DNA from: Siphonodentalium dalli
Lineage: Eukaryota; Mollusca; Scaphopoda; Gadilida; Siphonodentaliidae
Assembly (NCBI GenBank): GCA_032622095.1
Contig: CP136062.1
Location: 199,523,887 to 199,587,886 of the forward strand
Reading direction: 5' to 3'
Length of the DNA: 64,000 bases
This document shows, piece by piece, positions 1-12,312 of this stretch (position 1 is the first letter of the stretch; each line of letters opens with the position of its first letter). The notes beneath the pieces were generated by a model, which saw only the letters and a list, made by a program, of their open reading frames with translations, searched no databases and was not told the DNA's origin. The translations under genes were made by a program, and so were the position numbers.

Positions 1-1160
1 AAGTACTATTACACAGCTATGTTGTGACCTTTAATTGGTCTGAACACCCACCGGAGTTGACGGTCGGGTACACGAAACTACACATACTACATGTGTATCA
101 CCTCCTTGGCTGTGTTTGGATGTGTCACAGAATGGCCAAGAACAAGAGAATTGCAAGAATAAAGCAACACATCAAATAGGTTCATATTGGACTTAAATAT
201 TAACATAGGTTCACATTGGACTTATTGCATTTTGAAATAAGTTCATAGTGCACTTACATCCGTTATATGGAGCGGGCCACAATGAAAACACATTATACAG
301 AGTGTACATCCGATAAGTCGATTTAGGTTCATATAGAGCGTAATTCAGATTCGAGTAATGCCTATATGTGCTTATTTGTGTGTTTGAAATAAGTTCAATA
401 TGAGCTTAATGTTTAGGAGAATATGCTGAATAAAGACATTTGTTCGCGGTGTTCTGACCAAAGCTATAACTGAACATACGAATTTCTCATAATCAAAACG
501 TGTTCAAACTGTCTCGGTGCACACCGTGGCTCAGCAGTGGATCGTTCATGTCTAATTTCATATAGCTATGCACTCAAAGTACCAAACATTAATGCTGAGA
601 AACAACTTTCATATCCCAATTGCTGGAGATATATATCCCGATTTGACTATGTTTATGCATATTTCTATACATTCTTAAAACCATGTATTTGGTAGAATAA
701 TTAAAATGAATCTGAATCTGAATCTGAACCGTTGTCAGCACTCAGACGGGCATATATGGCTAGAAACGTGAGCAGAAAGTTTAAACACCGGTGTCATCGG
801 CCATCGACAGCTCGAAGAAAAATGTTTAAGTTTGAAAGACGAAAAACATTATGTGGGGTTGATGCTTCCGGTTGGTGAGAGACGACATGTGTTGTCATCC
901 ACCCGATATAATGCACAGATAAGGCCCTCGCCATATTCATAAATTATGAATATCTTGTCAATGCCAAATCAGTTTTTAGAAATCACTTTACCTATTTCGA
1001 TACGAATTCTTGCTAAGTAGACAAACCATAATTTCTTAACGAAATAACCACAGGCATGGTACAATGTGCTTATACTTGAATGCTGTTCGGTGCCATATCC
1101 ACTTGTCGGTAGTTATACGTCCCGTTCTCGGTGTGCATTTTTCTACGCGGCCGAATTTCA
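1..1160. other. AT-rich noncoding with one dispersed repeat
   Basis: No convincing coding sequence. Bases about 174-320 form a dispersed repeat built from variants of 'ggttcatattggacttaa' and 'gggccacaatgaaaa'. It recurs in inverted orientation at about 30595-30760. The rest is simple AT-rich sequence in which I see no gene. Confidence 0.55.
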
Positions 1161-1260
1161 AAACAAAATGGAGCGTATTGATAACACTCTGACTGAATAT
1201 ATATTCTGCTTCGTGGCGAGGAAATATAATATAATTACTGAAATACGCTCCATTTTGTTT
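1161..1260. repeat. Short hairpin repeat (19-bp perfect inverted arms)
   Basis: Bases 1161-1179 (aaacaaaatggagcgtatt) are perfectly reverse-complementary to 1242-1260, with a 62-bp spacer. This is compatible with a small MITE remnant. No target-site duplication is clear, so the element class is not assigned. Confidence 0.65.
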
Positions 1261-1757
1261 GTGCGTGAATTCCTATACGCTGACCTGTCCTGCCCAGTTA
1301 ATATATGATTGTATGATCAGTTTGACCTATATTTATTCCCCGATATCCACTGCATGGGTGCGAGCTGGGTGGGCCCCTTCGGTTGCAGCTCGAGTGCCAA
1401 TTTCTTCAATTGATACCATATACAAGTACTCATTGTAGTGCACGATTTTTGGGGAGGGGGTAGCAAATGAAATCTCACGCGATCGGCATGTACGTAGGAA
1501 ATGTTCACCATACAAACTCTACGCCGCCGATCGCCCGGGTGGGTTGGTGGGTGTTTATCGGGGTCGCGGTGCTGCGGTGGCTGGTTGGGCGAAATCTTTA
1601 TATAATTTTTTTTTATCTGAACACAGCGGGCAGGCGGGTCAGTGGAGCAATGTAGCACTATATACCACTGGTTGTGGTAATTTAAGTGAATACACAATTA
1701 AAATTCGGCAGCGAATAGAAAAATGCACACCGAGCTCGGGACGTATTATATATACTA

Positions 1758-2561
1758 CTAGAAGGTGGACCCGACTTCGTCCGGGCTGTTTCCCCTCTGC
1801 TTTTCGGCGAATTGCGCGATTTGACCTTGAATTGTCCATTTTTAAGGTCAAGGTGAGGTGGGGTCACGATTTGACCCGTCCAAAACACTGCCCGGACAAA
1901 AGTACCCGACAAAAGTACCCGTCGAAATCCATCCTGTTTTACCCGATTTTGTCCACTGAGTGTTTTCGACGGGTCAAATCGTGACCCGACCTGACCTTGA
2001 CCTTCAAAATGATCAATTCGAGGTCAAATCTGGTAAAACCGGATGGATTTCGACGGGTACTTTTGTCCGGGCAAAGTCAGGTCGGGGTCGTCGAAATCCC
2101 ATCAAAATTCGCGATTTGACCTTGAATTGACCCGATTTCAAGGTCAAGGTCACGTCGCACGGGCAAATGAATAGGCTTATGAGACTCTCCATACGAAAGT
2201 ATCCCTAGACACTAATTTTCATCGAAATCCCGTGATATTCGGTCGTTTGACCTTGAAGTGACCCGATTTCAAGGTCAATGTCACGTCGCACGGGCAAATT
2301 AATAGGCCTGTGCCACTCCCCGGCCGAAATTATCCCACATACCAAGTTTCATCGAAATCCCGCGATATTCGGGCGTTTGACCTTGAACTAACCAGATTTC
2401 AAGGTCAAGGTCACGTCGCACGAACAAATTAATATGTCTATGCCAGTTCCCGGCCGAAAGTACCCCCAAATACCAAGTTTCATCGAAATCGGGTCGGCCG
2501 TTTTTTAGTTCATCGCGATCACACAGACACACACACAGATCTTCCAAAAATATATAATAGA
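1758..2561 (-). mobile_element. Helitron unit 1 (core type A, 804 bp)
   Basis: Minus-strand 3' end CTAG is at 1758-1761 with its hairpin at about 1770-1788; the 5' TC end is at 2560-2561. It contains four to five degenerate core monomers of about 110-125 bp, each with 'ttgaccttgaa...gatttcaaggtcaaggtcacgt' wording. An AC/ACAG microsatellite (about 2519-2540) and the AT-rich 5' tip follow. Open frames through it are artefacts of the repeats. Confidence 0.8.
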
Positions 2562-3192
2562 CTAGCATTTGGACCCGACTTCGTCCGGGCTGTTTCCCCT
2601 CTGCTTGTCGGCGAATTGCGCGAATTGACCTTGAATTGTCCATTTTGAAGGTCAAGGTCAGGTGGGGTCACGATTTGACCCGTCCAAAACACTGCCCGGA
2701 CAAAAGTACCCGTCGAAATCCATCCGGTTTTACCAGATTTGACCTCGAATTGATCATTTTGAAGGTCAAGGTCAGGTCGGGTCACGATTTGACCCGTCGA
2801 AAACACTCAGTGGACAAAAGTAACCATATGTATAAAATTTCGTCGAAATCCCATCAAAATTCGCAATTTGTCCTTGAATTGACCCGATTTCAAGGTCACG
2901 TCGCACGGGCAAACGAAGAGGCTTACGACACTCCCCATACGAAAGTATCCCTAGACACTAATTTTCATCGAAATCCCGTGATACTCGGGCTTTCTACCTC
3001 GAAATGACCCGATTTCAAGGTCAAGTTCATGTCGCACGGGCAAATTAATAGCCCCATGCCACTCCCCGGCCGAAAGTACCCCCACATACCAAGTTTCATC
3101 AAAATCGGTTCAGCCGTTTTGGAGTCCACCGCGAACAGACAGACAGACACACACACACCCTGACAGACAGATTTCCCAAAATATATAATAGA
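2562..3192 (-). mobile_element. Helitron unit 2 (core type A, 631 bp)
   Basis: It begins with CTAG at 2562 (minus-strand 3' end) followed by the ACCCGAC...GTCCGGGC hairpin. It ends with 'atatataataga' at 3192 next to an ACAG/ACAC microsatellite at about 3136-3170. It is a close relative of units 1 and 3 with fewer core monomers. Confidence 0.8.
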
Positions 3193-3821
3193 CTAGCAGG
3201 TGGACCCGATTTCGTCCGGGCTGTTTCCCCTCTGCTTTTCGGCGAATTGCGCGATTTTACCTTGAATTGTCCATTTTGAAGGTCAAGGTCAGGTGGGGTA
3301 ACGATTTGACCCGTCCAAAACACTGCCCGGACAAAAGTACCCGACAAAAGTACCCGTCGAAATACATCCGGTTTTACCCAATTTGACCTTGAATTGATCA
3401 TTTTGAAGGTCAAGGTCAGGTCGGGGTCACGATTCGACCCGTCCAATACACTCAGTGGACAAAAGTAACCCTATGTATCAAATTTCGTCGAAATCCCATC
3501 AAAATTTTCGATTTGACCTTGAATTGACCCGATTTCAAGGTCAATGTCACGTCGCACGGGCAAACGAATATGCTTACGACACTCCCCATATGGAAGTATT
3601 CCTAGACACTAACTTTCATCGAAATCCCGTGATACTCGGGCGTTTGACCTTGAAATGACCCGATTTCAAGGTCACGTCGCACGGGCAAATTAATAGGCCC
3701 ATGCCACTCCCCGGCCGAAAGTACCCCCACATACCAAGTCTCATCGAAATCGGCACGGCCGTTTTCGAGTCCATCGCGAACACACACACACACACACAGA
3801 TTTCCCAAAATATATAATAGA
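3193..3821 (-). mobile_element. Helitron unit 3 (core type A, 629 bp)
   Basis: Same structure as unit 2 and nearly the same length. The microsatellite is a pure AC run (about 3780-3799). The right tip 'tatataataga' abuts the CTAG of unit 4 directly, which is where core type A changes to type B. Confidence 0.8.
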
Positions 3822-4246
3822 CTAGCTGATGTGCCCGACTTGGTCCGGGCTATTCAAAAACCAAATTTCAAGTCGATAGCTCTACCCAGCCCGACGATGT
3901 CCGGGCTATGCAAAAACCAAATTTCTCTACCCGTTTCCGAGATCTGATCTGTGCATGCGCGAAGCTGTCGTCGCACGGGATCGGCGACCCGATAAAATTC
4001 GTATCCGGGGCAATATACATTCACATAGCAAATTTCAAGTCGATAGCTCCACCCGTTTCCAAGATCTCGTCTGCGCATGCGCGAAGCGGGCGCCGCACTG
4101 GATCGCCAATACGACGTTGACGACCGCCTGGTGAAACTACACACACGTACCAAGTTTCGTCCCGATCGGTCGAGAATCGTAGAGTTGTATACATGACATA
4201 CATACATACATACAGACAGACAGAGGTCTTCAAAATATATAGGAGA
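3822..4246 (-). mobile_element. Helitron unit 4 (core type B, 425 bp)
   Basis: CTAG is at 3822. The terminal hairpin segment (gcccgac...gtccgggc plus about 40 bp) occurs twice, starting near 3833 and 3889. Two 122-bp core monomers follow, each containing 'gcatgcgcgaagc', then a CATA/CAGA microsatellite at about 4195-4223. It ends in 'aggaga' at 4246. Confidence 0.8.
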
Positions 4247-4682
4247 CTAGCCGATGAGCCCGACGTTGTCCGGGCTATTCAAAAACCAAATTTCACGTCG
4301 ATAGCTCTACCCAGCCCGACGTTGTCCGGGCTATTCATAAACCAAATTTCAAGTCGATATCTCTACCCGTTTCCGAGATCTGGTCTGCGCATGCGCGAAG
4401 CTTGCGTCGCACGGGCTCGGTGACCCGATAAAATTCATATCCGGGGCAAGATACATTCACATACCACATTTCAAGTCGATAGCTCCACCCGTTTCCGAGA
4501 TCTCGTCTGTGCATGCGCGAAGCGGGCGCCGCACTGGCTCGCCAATACGACGTTGACGACCGCCTGGAGAAACTACACACACGTACCAAGTTTCGTCCCG
4601 ATCGGTCGAGAATCGTAGAGTTGTATACATGACATACATACATACATACAGACAGACAGAGGTCTTCAAAATATATAGGAGA
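4247..4682 (-). mobile_element. Helitron unit 5 (core type B, 436 bp)
   Basis: Same build as unit 4: duplicated 3' hairpin segment, two core monomers, CATA/CAGA microsatellite and an 'aggaga' tip. Units 4 and 5 are similar enough over their right halves to suggest recent amplification. Confidence 0.8.
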
Positions 4683-5363
4683 CTAGCCGATGAGCCCGAC
4701 GTTGTCCGGGCTATTCAAAAACCAAATTTCAAGTCGATAGCTCTACCCAGCCCGACGTTGTCCGGCTATTCATAAACCAAATTTCAAGTCGATAGCTCTA
4801 CCCGTTTCCGAGATCTGGTCTGCGCATGCGCGAAGCTGGCATCGCATGGGCTCGGCGACCAGATAAAATTCGTATCCGGGGCAAGATACATTCACATACC
4901 AAATTTCAAGTAGATAGCTCCACCCGTTTCCGAGATCTGGTCTGCGCATGCGCGAAGCTTGCGTCGCACGGGCTCGGTGACCCGATAAAATTCATATCCG
5001 GGGCAAGATACATTCACATACCACATTTCAAATCGATAGCTCCACCCGTTTCCGATATATCGTCTGCCCATGCGCGAAGCTGGCGTCGCACGGGCTCGGC
5101 GACCCGATAAAATTCGTATCCGGGGCAATATACATTCACATAGCAAATTTCAAGTCGATAGCTCCACCCGTTTCCGATATCTCGTCTGCGCATGCGCGAA
5201 GCGGGCGCCGCACGGGCTCGCCAATACGACAACGTCGACCGCCTGGTCAAACTACACACACGTACCAAGTTTCGTCCCGATCGAGAATCGTAGATTTGTA
5301 TAAATGACAGACAGCCAGACAGACATACAAACATACAGAGGTCTTCAAAATATATATATGAGA
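4683..5363 (-). mobile_element. Helitron unit 6 (core type B, 681 bp)
   Basis: Begins CTAGCCGATGA at 4683 and ends 'tatgaga' at 5363, followed by the host T at 5364. It holds the duplicated hairpin segment and four 122-bp cores, and is the longest type-B unit. Frames running through the cores give repetitive peptides containing 'MREAGVARARRPDKIRIRG', which are not proteins. Confidence 0.8.
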
Positions 5364-6561
5364 TATAGAACAGGTTGTGGCACCGAATCGCCTTCTAGTT
5401 AATACAGAGTGTGACTATATGTGATAAGTTGGTGGCTTCATATATGCTCAAATACCACAATATGTGATAATATGAGGAAAAAAATTGTCTGGGGAAACCG
5501 TTAGATTTCATACTATAATATATCATTGATGGTATCAGCGGGATCTTAGTCTATCGCAATCTATAGAGTGCAATAAATTGTTCACAGCAGAATGTCGGTG
5601 AGCAATATATTAAATAAGCCTATGAGTGACTTAAGCCAAACAATGTTCTCACTAAACAAACGTAGCTCTTTAATACCTTTTAGATCGGCAATATATTAAG
5701 ATGCCGCGGTGTTTACGTTGCTCTTGGGACCGTAGCCTCGTGTATATCTAACTTTCTATTTGATCGCATCTGTCAAATTTTCGAATACTTTTATGAACGG
5801 AAGTTTCGCGTTCAAATTTATTATCTAATTAAATGTAATATCCTTATTTCGGCCAATTTGGCCGGTTACTTCATGTGACTTTTTCATCTGACGTGTGTGT
5901 CGGATAATTGATCTGGAGGATTTATGTAAATGTTAGCCCAAACTACATTTCCAAGTAACGATGGTTTTGTTGTCTATTTTGAGGAATAATACCGCGTCAG
6001 ATGAATTCAGCCCAAATATGTTAACAGTTGTCGTGTCAAACATTCGGCAGTAGGTTAGCGTTATTTAGTATTTGTGGATGTCCTTTAACATGGGGAAAAT
6101 AGACTACTGCGCTTGAACGAGCATGTAAATTTGTCGTTTTTAATGTACAGCAACTTGATAATCAATAACAGAGGCATTCTCTGTCAAATAAGGTCGCTCT
6201 ATTTACGGTATTAATTGCGGAACTTTCTAAAGTAAACTACGCGTAACCGGATACATACGGTAGATTATAGAATGTGCCGGAATCGGCCTAATCGCCCCAT
6301 GGCCAACTCGCCCAGTCGACGTGTGTCAATTCGGTACCTACTATAACATGTACCCGAGTCCGATTCGGAATAAAAGATGTATACGGGTGTTATATAGCGT
6401 TTGGTCCGTTGTTTCTCAATGAATATTATTGAAATTTGGTGTATATGTCCGGGCTGGGACATGGAATACAACAACGTTTGAATTGTTTTTAAATTTACAA
6501 ATTTGTTGATTTTATTCAATTTTTTTTCGTTCTGAAAACACACTATAAAGTGTATATAATA
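5364..6561. other. Noncoding, with one dispersed repeat
   Basis: Bases 5582-5705 (cacagcagaatgtcggtgag...) recur at 12637-12773 with about 10-15% differences and a small insertion in the second copy. Nothing coding is seen in the remainder. Confidence 0.55.
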
Positions 6562-6861
6562 TAATAACGAACACGAGACATACATAATTTATAAACTGTT
6601 AACAAAAGATATCAAATTCAATACATGACAAAGATGACTCAGTGGAGTTTATAAAGTGAACATAAAAACATTGAGGTAAGAATCTTTTTAAGGAATGCAA
6701 CTTTATTTAATGATAATAAACACATAAATTAAAATAACAAACATGAGACATACATGATTTATAAACTGTTAACAAAAGATATCAAACTCAATACATGACA
6801 AAGATGACTCAGTGAAGTTTATAAAGTGAACATAAAAATATTAAGGTAAGAATCTTTTTAA
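6562..6861 (+). repeat. Local direct duplication (about 130 bp, two copies)
   Basis: 6562-6691 and 6732-6861 match closely ('gagacatacat', 'aacaaaagatatcaaa', 'ggtaagaatctttttaa') with a 170-bp period. The 40-bp spacer differs. It is a simple tandem duplication with no coding signal. Confidence 0.8.
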
Positions 6862-8306
6862 GCATTACTAAACCGTTTAGCACAGACCACAGTCCACTTC
6901 ACTCATCCGATCATCACCAAACTTCATATTTATCTTGATATTGATCTATCAGATGAGAGCTATCAAATATATTTTTAATTTCATAGGAAAAAATGGTCGC
7001 CAGCGGCCATATTGCATTTACGTTATATTTTATCGCGTCATGTCGATATCTAGTATTACTTAGAAATTTCACCTTTCCAGATTCATAATTGCTCCATTGA
7101 CTGTAACAGATGAAATTATTCCCCTCTTCGGATAGAGTGTCACTGAAACTTTATTTTGTCAGACTGTCTGTATAATCACTGATTATATATGGCAATAATC
7201 TGTAATAAGATGTAGCACTATTTTATTTTATATTTACATGCAGTGCTGTTTTTATACATCAATTCTAATCCCCCTAGATAATCATGTGATCGATCATACA
7301 TCGCGCGAGGACCTGGTTGAATTAAGGGGGGTTTTATGGATCACTTCTGTCCTCAAGCTAGATTATACTTATGACATTTAATGGCATGTTGCTAACGTGG
7401 AGGGTTAGATATGCTTGAGAAACCACCACTCTTTAATTCACACCAAGTTCTCAGCTGTCATGTTCGGATATTAGAACCCATAGCCATGATATATGGTTTA
7501 TTTTGTGTATACTAGTAATATAGTTATTTTCAGTACCTTTATATACCAGTACTGTGTATAACAATGCATATAAATTAATCCATGTATACATGTATATTGA
7601 TTCAACGGATTCAGTGGTTTTGTCCATCAGTCTATCAAATTTGCGGAGAAAACATGGCCACAAGCAGTACACCCTGCTAAATTTCGAATTTGAATCAATT
7701 GGCGCACCCTGCAGCCAGCTTTTATTGGAGAACTTTTTCTTATGTGGATATTTTGGGTCACCGCTAGATGTGAGCCATATTTTGTTCTCAAACTGTCCTT
7801 GTGAAGACATCACTGCCAGCGGTGATCTTCAATTTTACTATTTTTATGGCTAAATAATTTGGTTGATCCTACAGACGACACCCTTGTCCGATCGTCATCA
7901 GATTCCACAATTATCTTCTGGATAACCAGGGTGAGAGTAATCTAATTTTCCCGAATTTCGTTAAAAAACATTACCACAGGCAGCAATTTGGTATCTTACT
8001 CTTTGATCCTCTTTTGCATGACTGAATTGTTTAGCAACTGTACAGACATATCCCTCATCTGGTTTTTATATACATGTATATCTCTTCATGCGGATAGCCA
8101 GTATTACGTAGGTACTTCAACTTTCTGCATTCCTGTCATCATTTGAAATATAAAAATTTACCTGATACATGCACCCTTCAAAATTTGTTTCGTCGTATCT
8201 ATTTTAATGACCCGTATGGTAATATTGATACAGATATATTTGTCAAACATTTCTTTGTACAATATACAGGTATTTAGTTTGTAACTAAATCTAGAAATAT
8301 ATAATA
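6862..8306. other. Noncoding; degenerate 'ggccatcttgg' family repeats
   Basis: Parts of 6885-7030 and 7440-7900 contain 'tccgatcatcaccaaacttcatat' and 'gccagcggccat' wording also found at 47.8-49.7 kb. They are decayed members of that dispersed family. No gene is recognised. Confidence 0.4.
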
Positions 8307-8808
8307 GTAGCTCGTGGACCCCACTTCGTCCGGGATGTTCCCCTCTGATTTTCGGAGAAATGCGCGATTTAACCTTGAATTGACTATTTTAAAGGTGAAG
8401 GTCATGTCGGGGTCACGATTTGACCCGTCCAGAACACTCCCCGGACAAACGTCACGACAAAAGTACCCGTCGAAATCCGCCCGGCTTTATACCCGATTTG
8501 ACCTTGAATTGACAATTTTGAATGTCAAGATCAGGTCAGGGTCATGATTTGACCCACCCGAAACACTCCTGGGACAAAAGTAACAGTAGGTATCAAATTT
8601 CGTTGAAATACTTCCGTTTTACCAGATTTGACCTTGAATTGATCTTTTTGAATGTCAAAGTCAGGTCGGGATCAAGATTTGACCCGTCCAAAATACTCCC
8701 TGGAAATAATTTCCCCTAGGTATCAAATTTCGTCAAATCTGTCCGGCAGTTTTCCCGGCCATAGCTAACAGACAAACAGACAGACAAATGTCCAAAATAT
8801 ATATTAAA
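8307..8808 (-). mobile_element. Helitron unit, core type A, degraded ends
   Basis: It starts with a damaged CTAG tip ('gtagctcgtggacccc') and the hairpin 'ccacttcgtccggg', then type-A cores and an ACAG/ACAA microsatellite (about 8768-8786). It ends 'atattaaa' at 8808, so the minus-strand 5' end reads TT rather than TC. It joins the next unit at 8809 without spacer. More diverged than the first array. Confidence 0.65.
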
Positions 8809-9191
8809 CTAGCTGATGTACTCGACTTCGTTCGGGCTAGTTAGGGATTTTTTTTGTGATCGCCTCCATCTGGACAGTACCCAGTATATACAGCGTCTGG
8901 CCAAACTATTGTTCAATTGGTCCAGAAACATGCCTATATCAGCACGTTCGAGAACATGGTCCCACGTGAAATTGGACCCGTCCATATTGCTCCCGGGATC
9001 GAAGTAGTCCTACACACAAATTTTTAGTCGGATCGGTCAAGGTCCAGAAACATGCCTATGAGCGAGGTCAAGTTGACACGTTAAATACCAAATTCGAGCA
9101 GTGTTAGAGTCTATAACACATACACACATGCATTCACGCATACACACATACATACATACATACAGACAGGTGTTTCAAAATGTATAATCGA
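8809..9191 (-). mobile_element. Helitron unit, third core type (383 bp)
   Basis: CTAGCTGATG is at 8809, with hairpin 'ctcgac-ttc-gttcggg'. A different internal sequence contains two copies of 'ggtccagaaacatgcctat'. A CATA/CACA microsatellite lies at about 9117-9166, and the tip 'aatcga' ends at 9191 followed by T (9192). On the minus strand it starts TCGATTATAC, so TC, CTAG and the 3'-flanking T are all preserved. Confidence 0.7.
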
Positions 9192-10194
9192 TAGCTACAA
9201 CAATTCTATGGTAGATAGTTCACGGCCGACCTGATGCATGCATCTTAGTTTTCTTGTATATACTGACGTGTATACATTCCAAATGGTAATTACGATATTA
9301 TATGTGTGTCTCCGGTCGTGCAGATTAACCACGGACATACACAGAGGCGGTGGAGGCGGGAGTACCAATTGTGCATGATGGGTACCTTATATATGTTGTA
9401 TATATAATAGTATTCTAATACTGTCAAATTTTGAGTTCGCCTCCAATTTTGACTGTCAAAACCACCTAAATTTCACTCTCCAGCATGGGTCGTACTAATC
9501 GTTAGATAACGGCTACGTGTCTGTGTCACCTTGGTATATGCATCTTGACACCACATATTGTTTAGTGTGATACATAATATACCCCACCTACCAGTAACAT
9601 CCCCGATCGTACTGAATTTACCTTCGATATCTCTTTGACTGAGTATCTATATAGTTTAACCTTACATATGTCCGCGTACAATTTACCTTATAAATGTCCG
9701 TGTACATTTAACCTCACATATATTTGGTCAGTTTGAATGTCTTATTACATAACATTAATTAGCCTTCTTCTGACCTATGCATTGCCATCGCAGACTGGTT
9801 TGTTTATCTTCCTCTGACCTCTGCCTTTTCCATGGCAGTCTGGTATGTTAACGAGTTTCGGCGAGGCATTCCAATGATGATATAAAACCATGAGTGAATT
9901 GGGAACTGGGGGAGTCCTGAGAACGGGAGACCTGACATTGGAGTATCGCTCATTTTGAATGCATGGATATTCACCATGAAGTCCCGACTCTAATTTACAC
10001 ACTTGTTGGTCTCCATCACGTGATGTGCTATACCAAATAAAGAAATAATCTCCACTGATTACCAGGTCGTCACACTCAACTCGTCACTTACTACTAGACC
10101 ACCACATCGGCCCAGGTTGTTGGCATACCCCACCATGTAACAAGTGTAAACCTAGCTCTGATGAATACATACCGCTACTGAACTAACGGTTCGT
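9192..10194. other. Noncoding
   Basis: No exon-like frame or repeat family stands out. The partial motif 'ctgacctctgcc...tggcagtctggtatgt' occurs twice near 9771-9847. I see nothing else to annotate. Confidence 0.4.
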
Positions 10195-10260
10195 ACAGTA
10201 ATGCCCTAATTAATCGACTCCATAACCACAGCAGAATTATGAGTAACTTTTCAGGATTTA
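10195..10260 (+). repeat. Solo arm related to the palindromic element at 41302-41429
   Basis: The 66 bases beginning acagtaatgc match one arm of the 41.3-kb palindrome with a handful of substitutions, preceded by TA as there. The inverted second arm is absent nearby. This is either a deleted copy or a one-ended relative. Confidence 0.7.
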
Positions 10261-10297
10261 GTCGGAAATATGGCTTGTTGCCATTCATCGGAAAGCT

Positions 10298-10318
10298 CCC
10301 CCCCCCCCCCCCCCCCCC
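10298..10318 (+). repeat. Poly-C tract (21)
   Basis: Uninterrupted C run. Similar runs occur at 18394-18415 (22 Cs), 31847-31860, about 41627-41642, 52554-52567 and 56310-56322. They are slippage-prone and their assembled lengths may be unreliable. Confidence 0.9.
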
Positions 10319-12093
10319 GTACGTGTCCAACGATATTTGCCCCGTGTTTTCGTCGGGGGAATGCATGTATATGTGCCGTAGAACGGAATAATTAAGACAC
10401 CACTAGAGTGTGTTAGCGATTTACCAAGACAGCCCTGTACCAAGATGTACACCATGTACACGATTTTTTGTCCCTGGAAACCGATTTTTGAAGTACGGAT
10501 CATGTTTTTTTAAAGGGTTGCAAAAAATGACAAGTATATATATATATACGCTCTTTCTCGAGTACGCATTCGCTATCGTGGTCCCCGATAGATTCACGCT
10601 GCGAATTCATCGCAGCATTATACATGTCGCGATTACCACACCGGTTCATGAATAGGTAGATAGATATTTTTATTTTTGGTGCGATGCAAAAATAAAAATA
10701 TACAAACGGTCCTACAAATTAATTGGACCATGTAGTGTTACATTATGTTTGTATACAGCATTTGATAACAGAAAAATCTAAATGGTGTCGTTCATTAATA
10801 TGAATGTTCATTTCAATTAAATTGATAGAGCAAATTTTAATTTGATGAAATATGTAGATGTTTTAGAGAAGTGGTGTTTATATATAATAAGATTCATCCA
10901 TCGCACCGAGGATAGCATTGAAAAGTCTGTCCCATAAATGGGCTGACTTGTTTCAACAATGGTCCTCGGGTTAATAGACGTTATCAAGATTTTATAGAAT
11001 GTCTAAATTTACAAAGGACCAAAGGAAAATATTGATTAATACTCAAACTTCAGAAGAATATATTTACATGCATGGTTATTTATACTATAGGAAATAGTTG
11101 TATATTCGCTCTCTTTTGTTACAATATATTAATCTACGGAGAATACAATAATAATCCAGTACTTGTATACTACGATAAGAGCTCTTGCTACTCAATTAAT
11201 CCATAAGTTTCAATATGTAGCTTCGATGCTGCAAGAGTGACTGAAAATTTGCCATTACCATCAACATTGAAATAATAATAACTATGCGCCACCTCAATTC
11301 AATTCAATTCAGTTTATTCTGGAGCCAATACTAGACCTTACAGATGTGTATAAGTAAATACAATATATATGGTCGTTACATGTATAAATGTATGTGTATG
11401 ACATAAAATAGAAATGGGGTGGTCGACATTCGTTTACACTGTATCAGATCGACAGGCTGGTGGTACTAAGCCTCAGGGGGAACTAAATATCTCAAGGACC
11501 TTCTTAATAAATACTGACGGGAGTTAATTATAGAGGCTGATTTATAAGTGTTTGGTATCTGGTAGAGTACGTCCTACAGATAAAAAAGATCTCCCTGAAG
11601 GATTTATATCAATTCAATAGAGGTAAAATATAATAATTCTAAGCCGGTAACGTCCTTGTTTTCACGGCTACAATTTACGCTTCACTGAAGATTCTATTGG
11701 TAAATGTTACTCGGGAAGAGAGTCACATAATTATATAGTAGGCTATGGACAAAAGAGTGAAGCCAGACGCAATAAATAGATTTTACACCTAAAAATAAAC
11801 TGGATTTTCATCATCTTTTTATCTTCTACCATATAACCGCTGTCGTGAAAATTTTGCAAACAAGAATACATTTTTATATGACTGTCTAATTTTGTCATTG
11901 TCATCATAAACATTAATACATATAGTATAACATGTGTATATCCATATAGTTTCCAATAATTATGTTAAAACAAAAACAAAAAAACGATAAAGTCTTCTGT
12001 CTCAACAATGAAGATTAAGAGTAGCTTTAAGGCCTGTGTGCTGTTGTCTGTACTGATACTACAGACACATTACTGTATGGATACAAAATTACG
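10319..12093. other. Noncoding; small hairpin and simple repeats
   Basis: 10666-10700 is a short hairpin (atttttatttttg ... caaaaataaaaat). 11300-11326 has a CAATT-repeat followed by 'cagtttattctgg', a common tail of dispersed repeats. I see no coding exons here. Confidence 0.45.
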
Positions 12094-12312
12094 CACGTGC
12101 GAGTTCCTATCAGTTCCAAACAATTCATTAAAATCTAACTAAATATGATTGATAATCGATGCATATATATATGATTAGATCCGATTCCAATTCCACTATT
12201 TGCACTGTGCTATAGGCTCTTCTCCGAGATTTGACGTGATGGAATTATCCAGGTTGATTCTCCGTTCTGACAGCCCCATTTGTCTTACACTAAAACATTC
12301 GCGATTTGAATC
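12094..12312 (+). repeat. Dispersed repeat, copy 1 of 2
   Basis: It matches 15334-15551 in the same orientation over about 218 bp (shared 'aatctaactaaatatgattg', 'gatttgacgtgat'), with many substitutions and small indels. The copies are 3.2 kb apart. Class unknown. Confidence 0.7.

Larger units (their letters stand above)
1758..5363 (-). mobile_element. Head-to-tail array of six nonautonomous Helitrons
   Basis: Six units follow one another with no base between them. Every junction reads ...AGA|CTAGC..., which on the minus strand is ...GCTAG|TCT.... The array is flanked by A (1757) and T (5364), the A|T target expected of Helitrons. On the minus strand each unit starts with TC plus a conserved TATATATTTTG stretch. 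It then has a CTGT/GTGT microsatellite, then tandem core repeats, then a hairpin (GCCCGAC-gtt-GTCCGGGC type, one bulged base), then about 11 nt and a terminal CTAG. Units 1-3 carry one core type ('ttgaccttgaattgacc') and units 4-6 another (122-bp period). No Rep/helicase ORF is present, so these are nonautonomous. Bivalve 'pearl' elements have a similar layout by recollection only. Confidence 0.85.

Noticed and set aside
1758-5363. Many open frames of 60-120 codons with FDLEL..., MREAGVARARR... and RRDLGNGWSYRLE peptides
   Set aside because: They come from core repeats of Helitrons read in several frames on both strands; the peptides repeat with the DNA period and shift frame between units.
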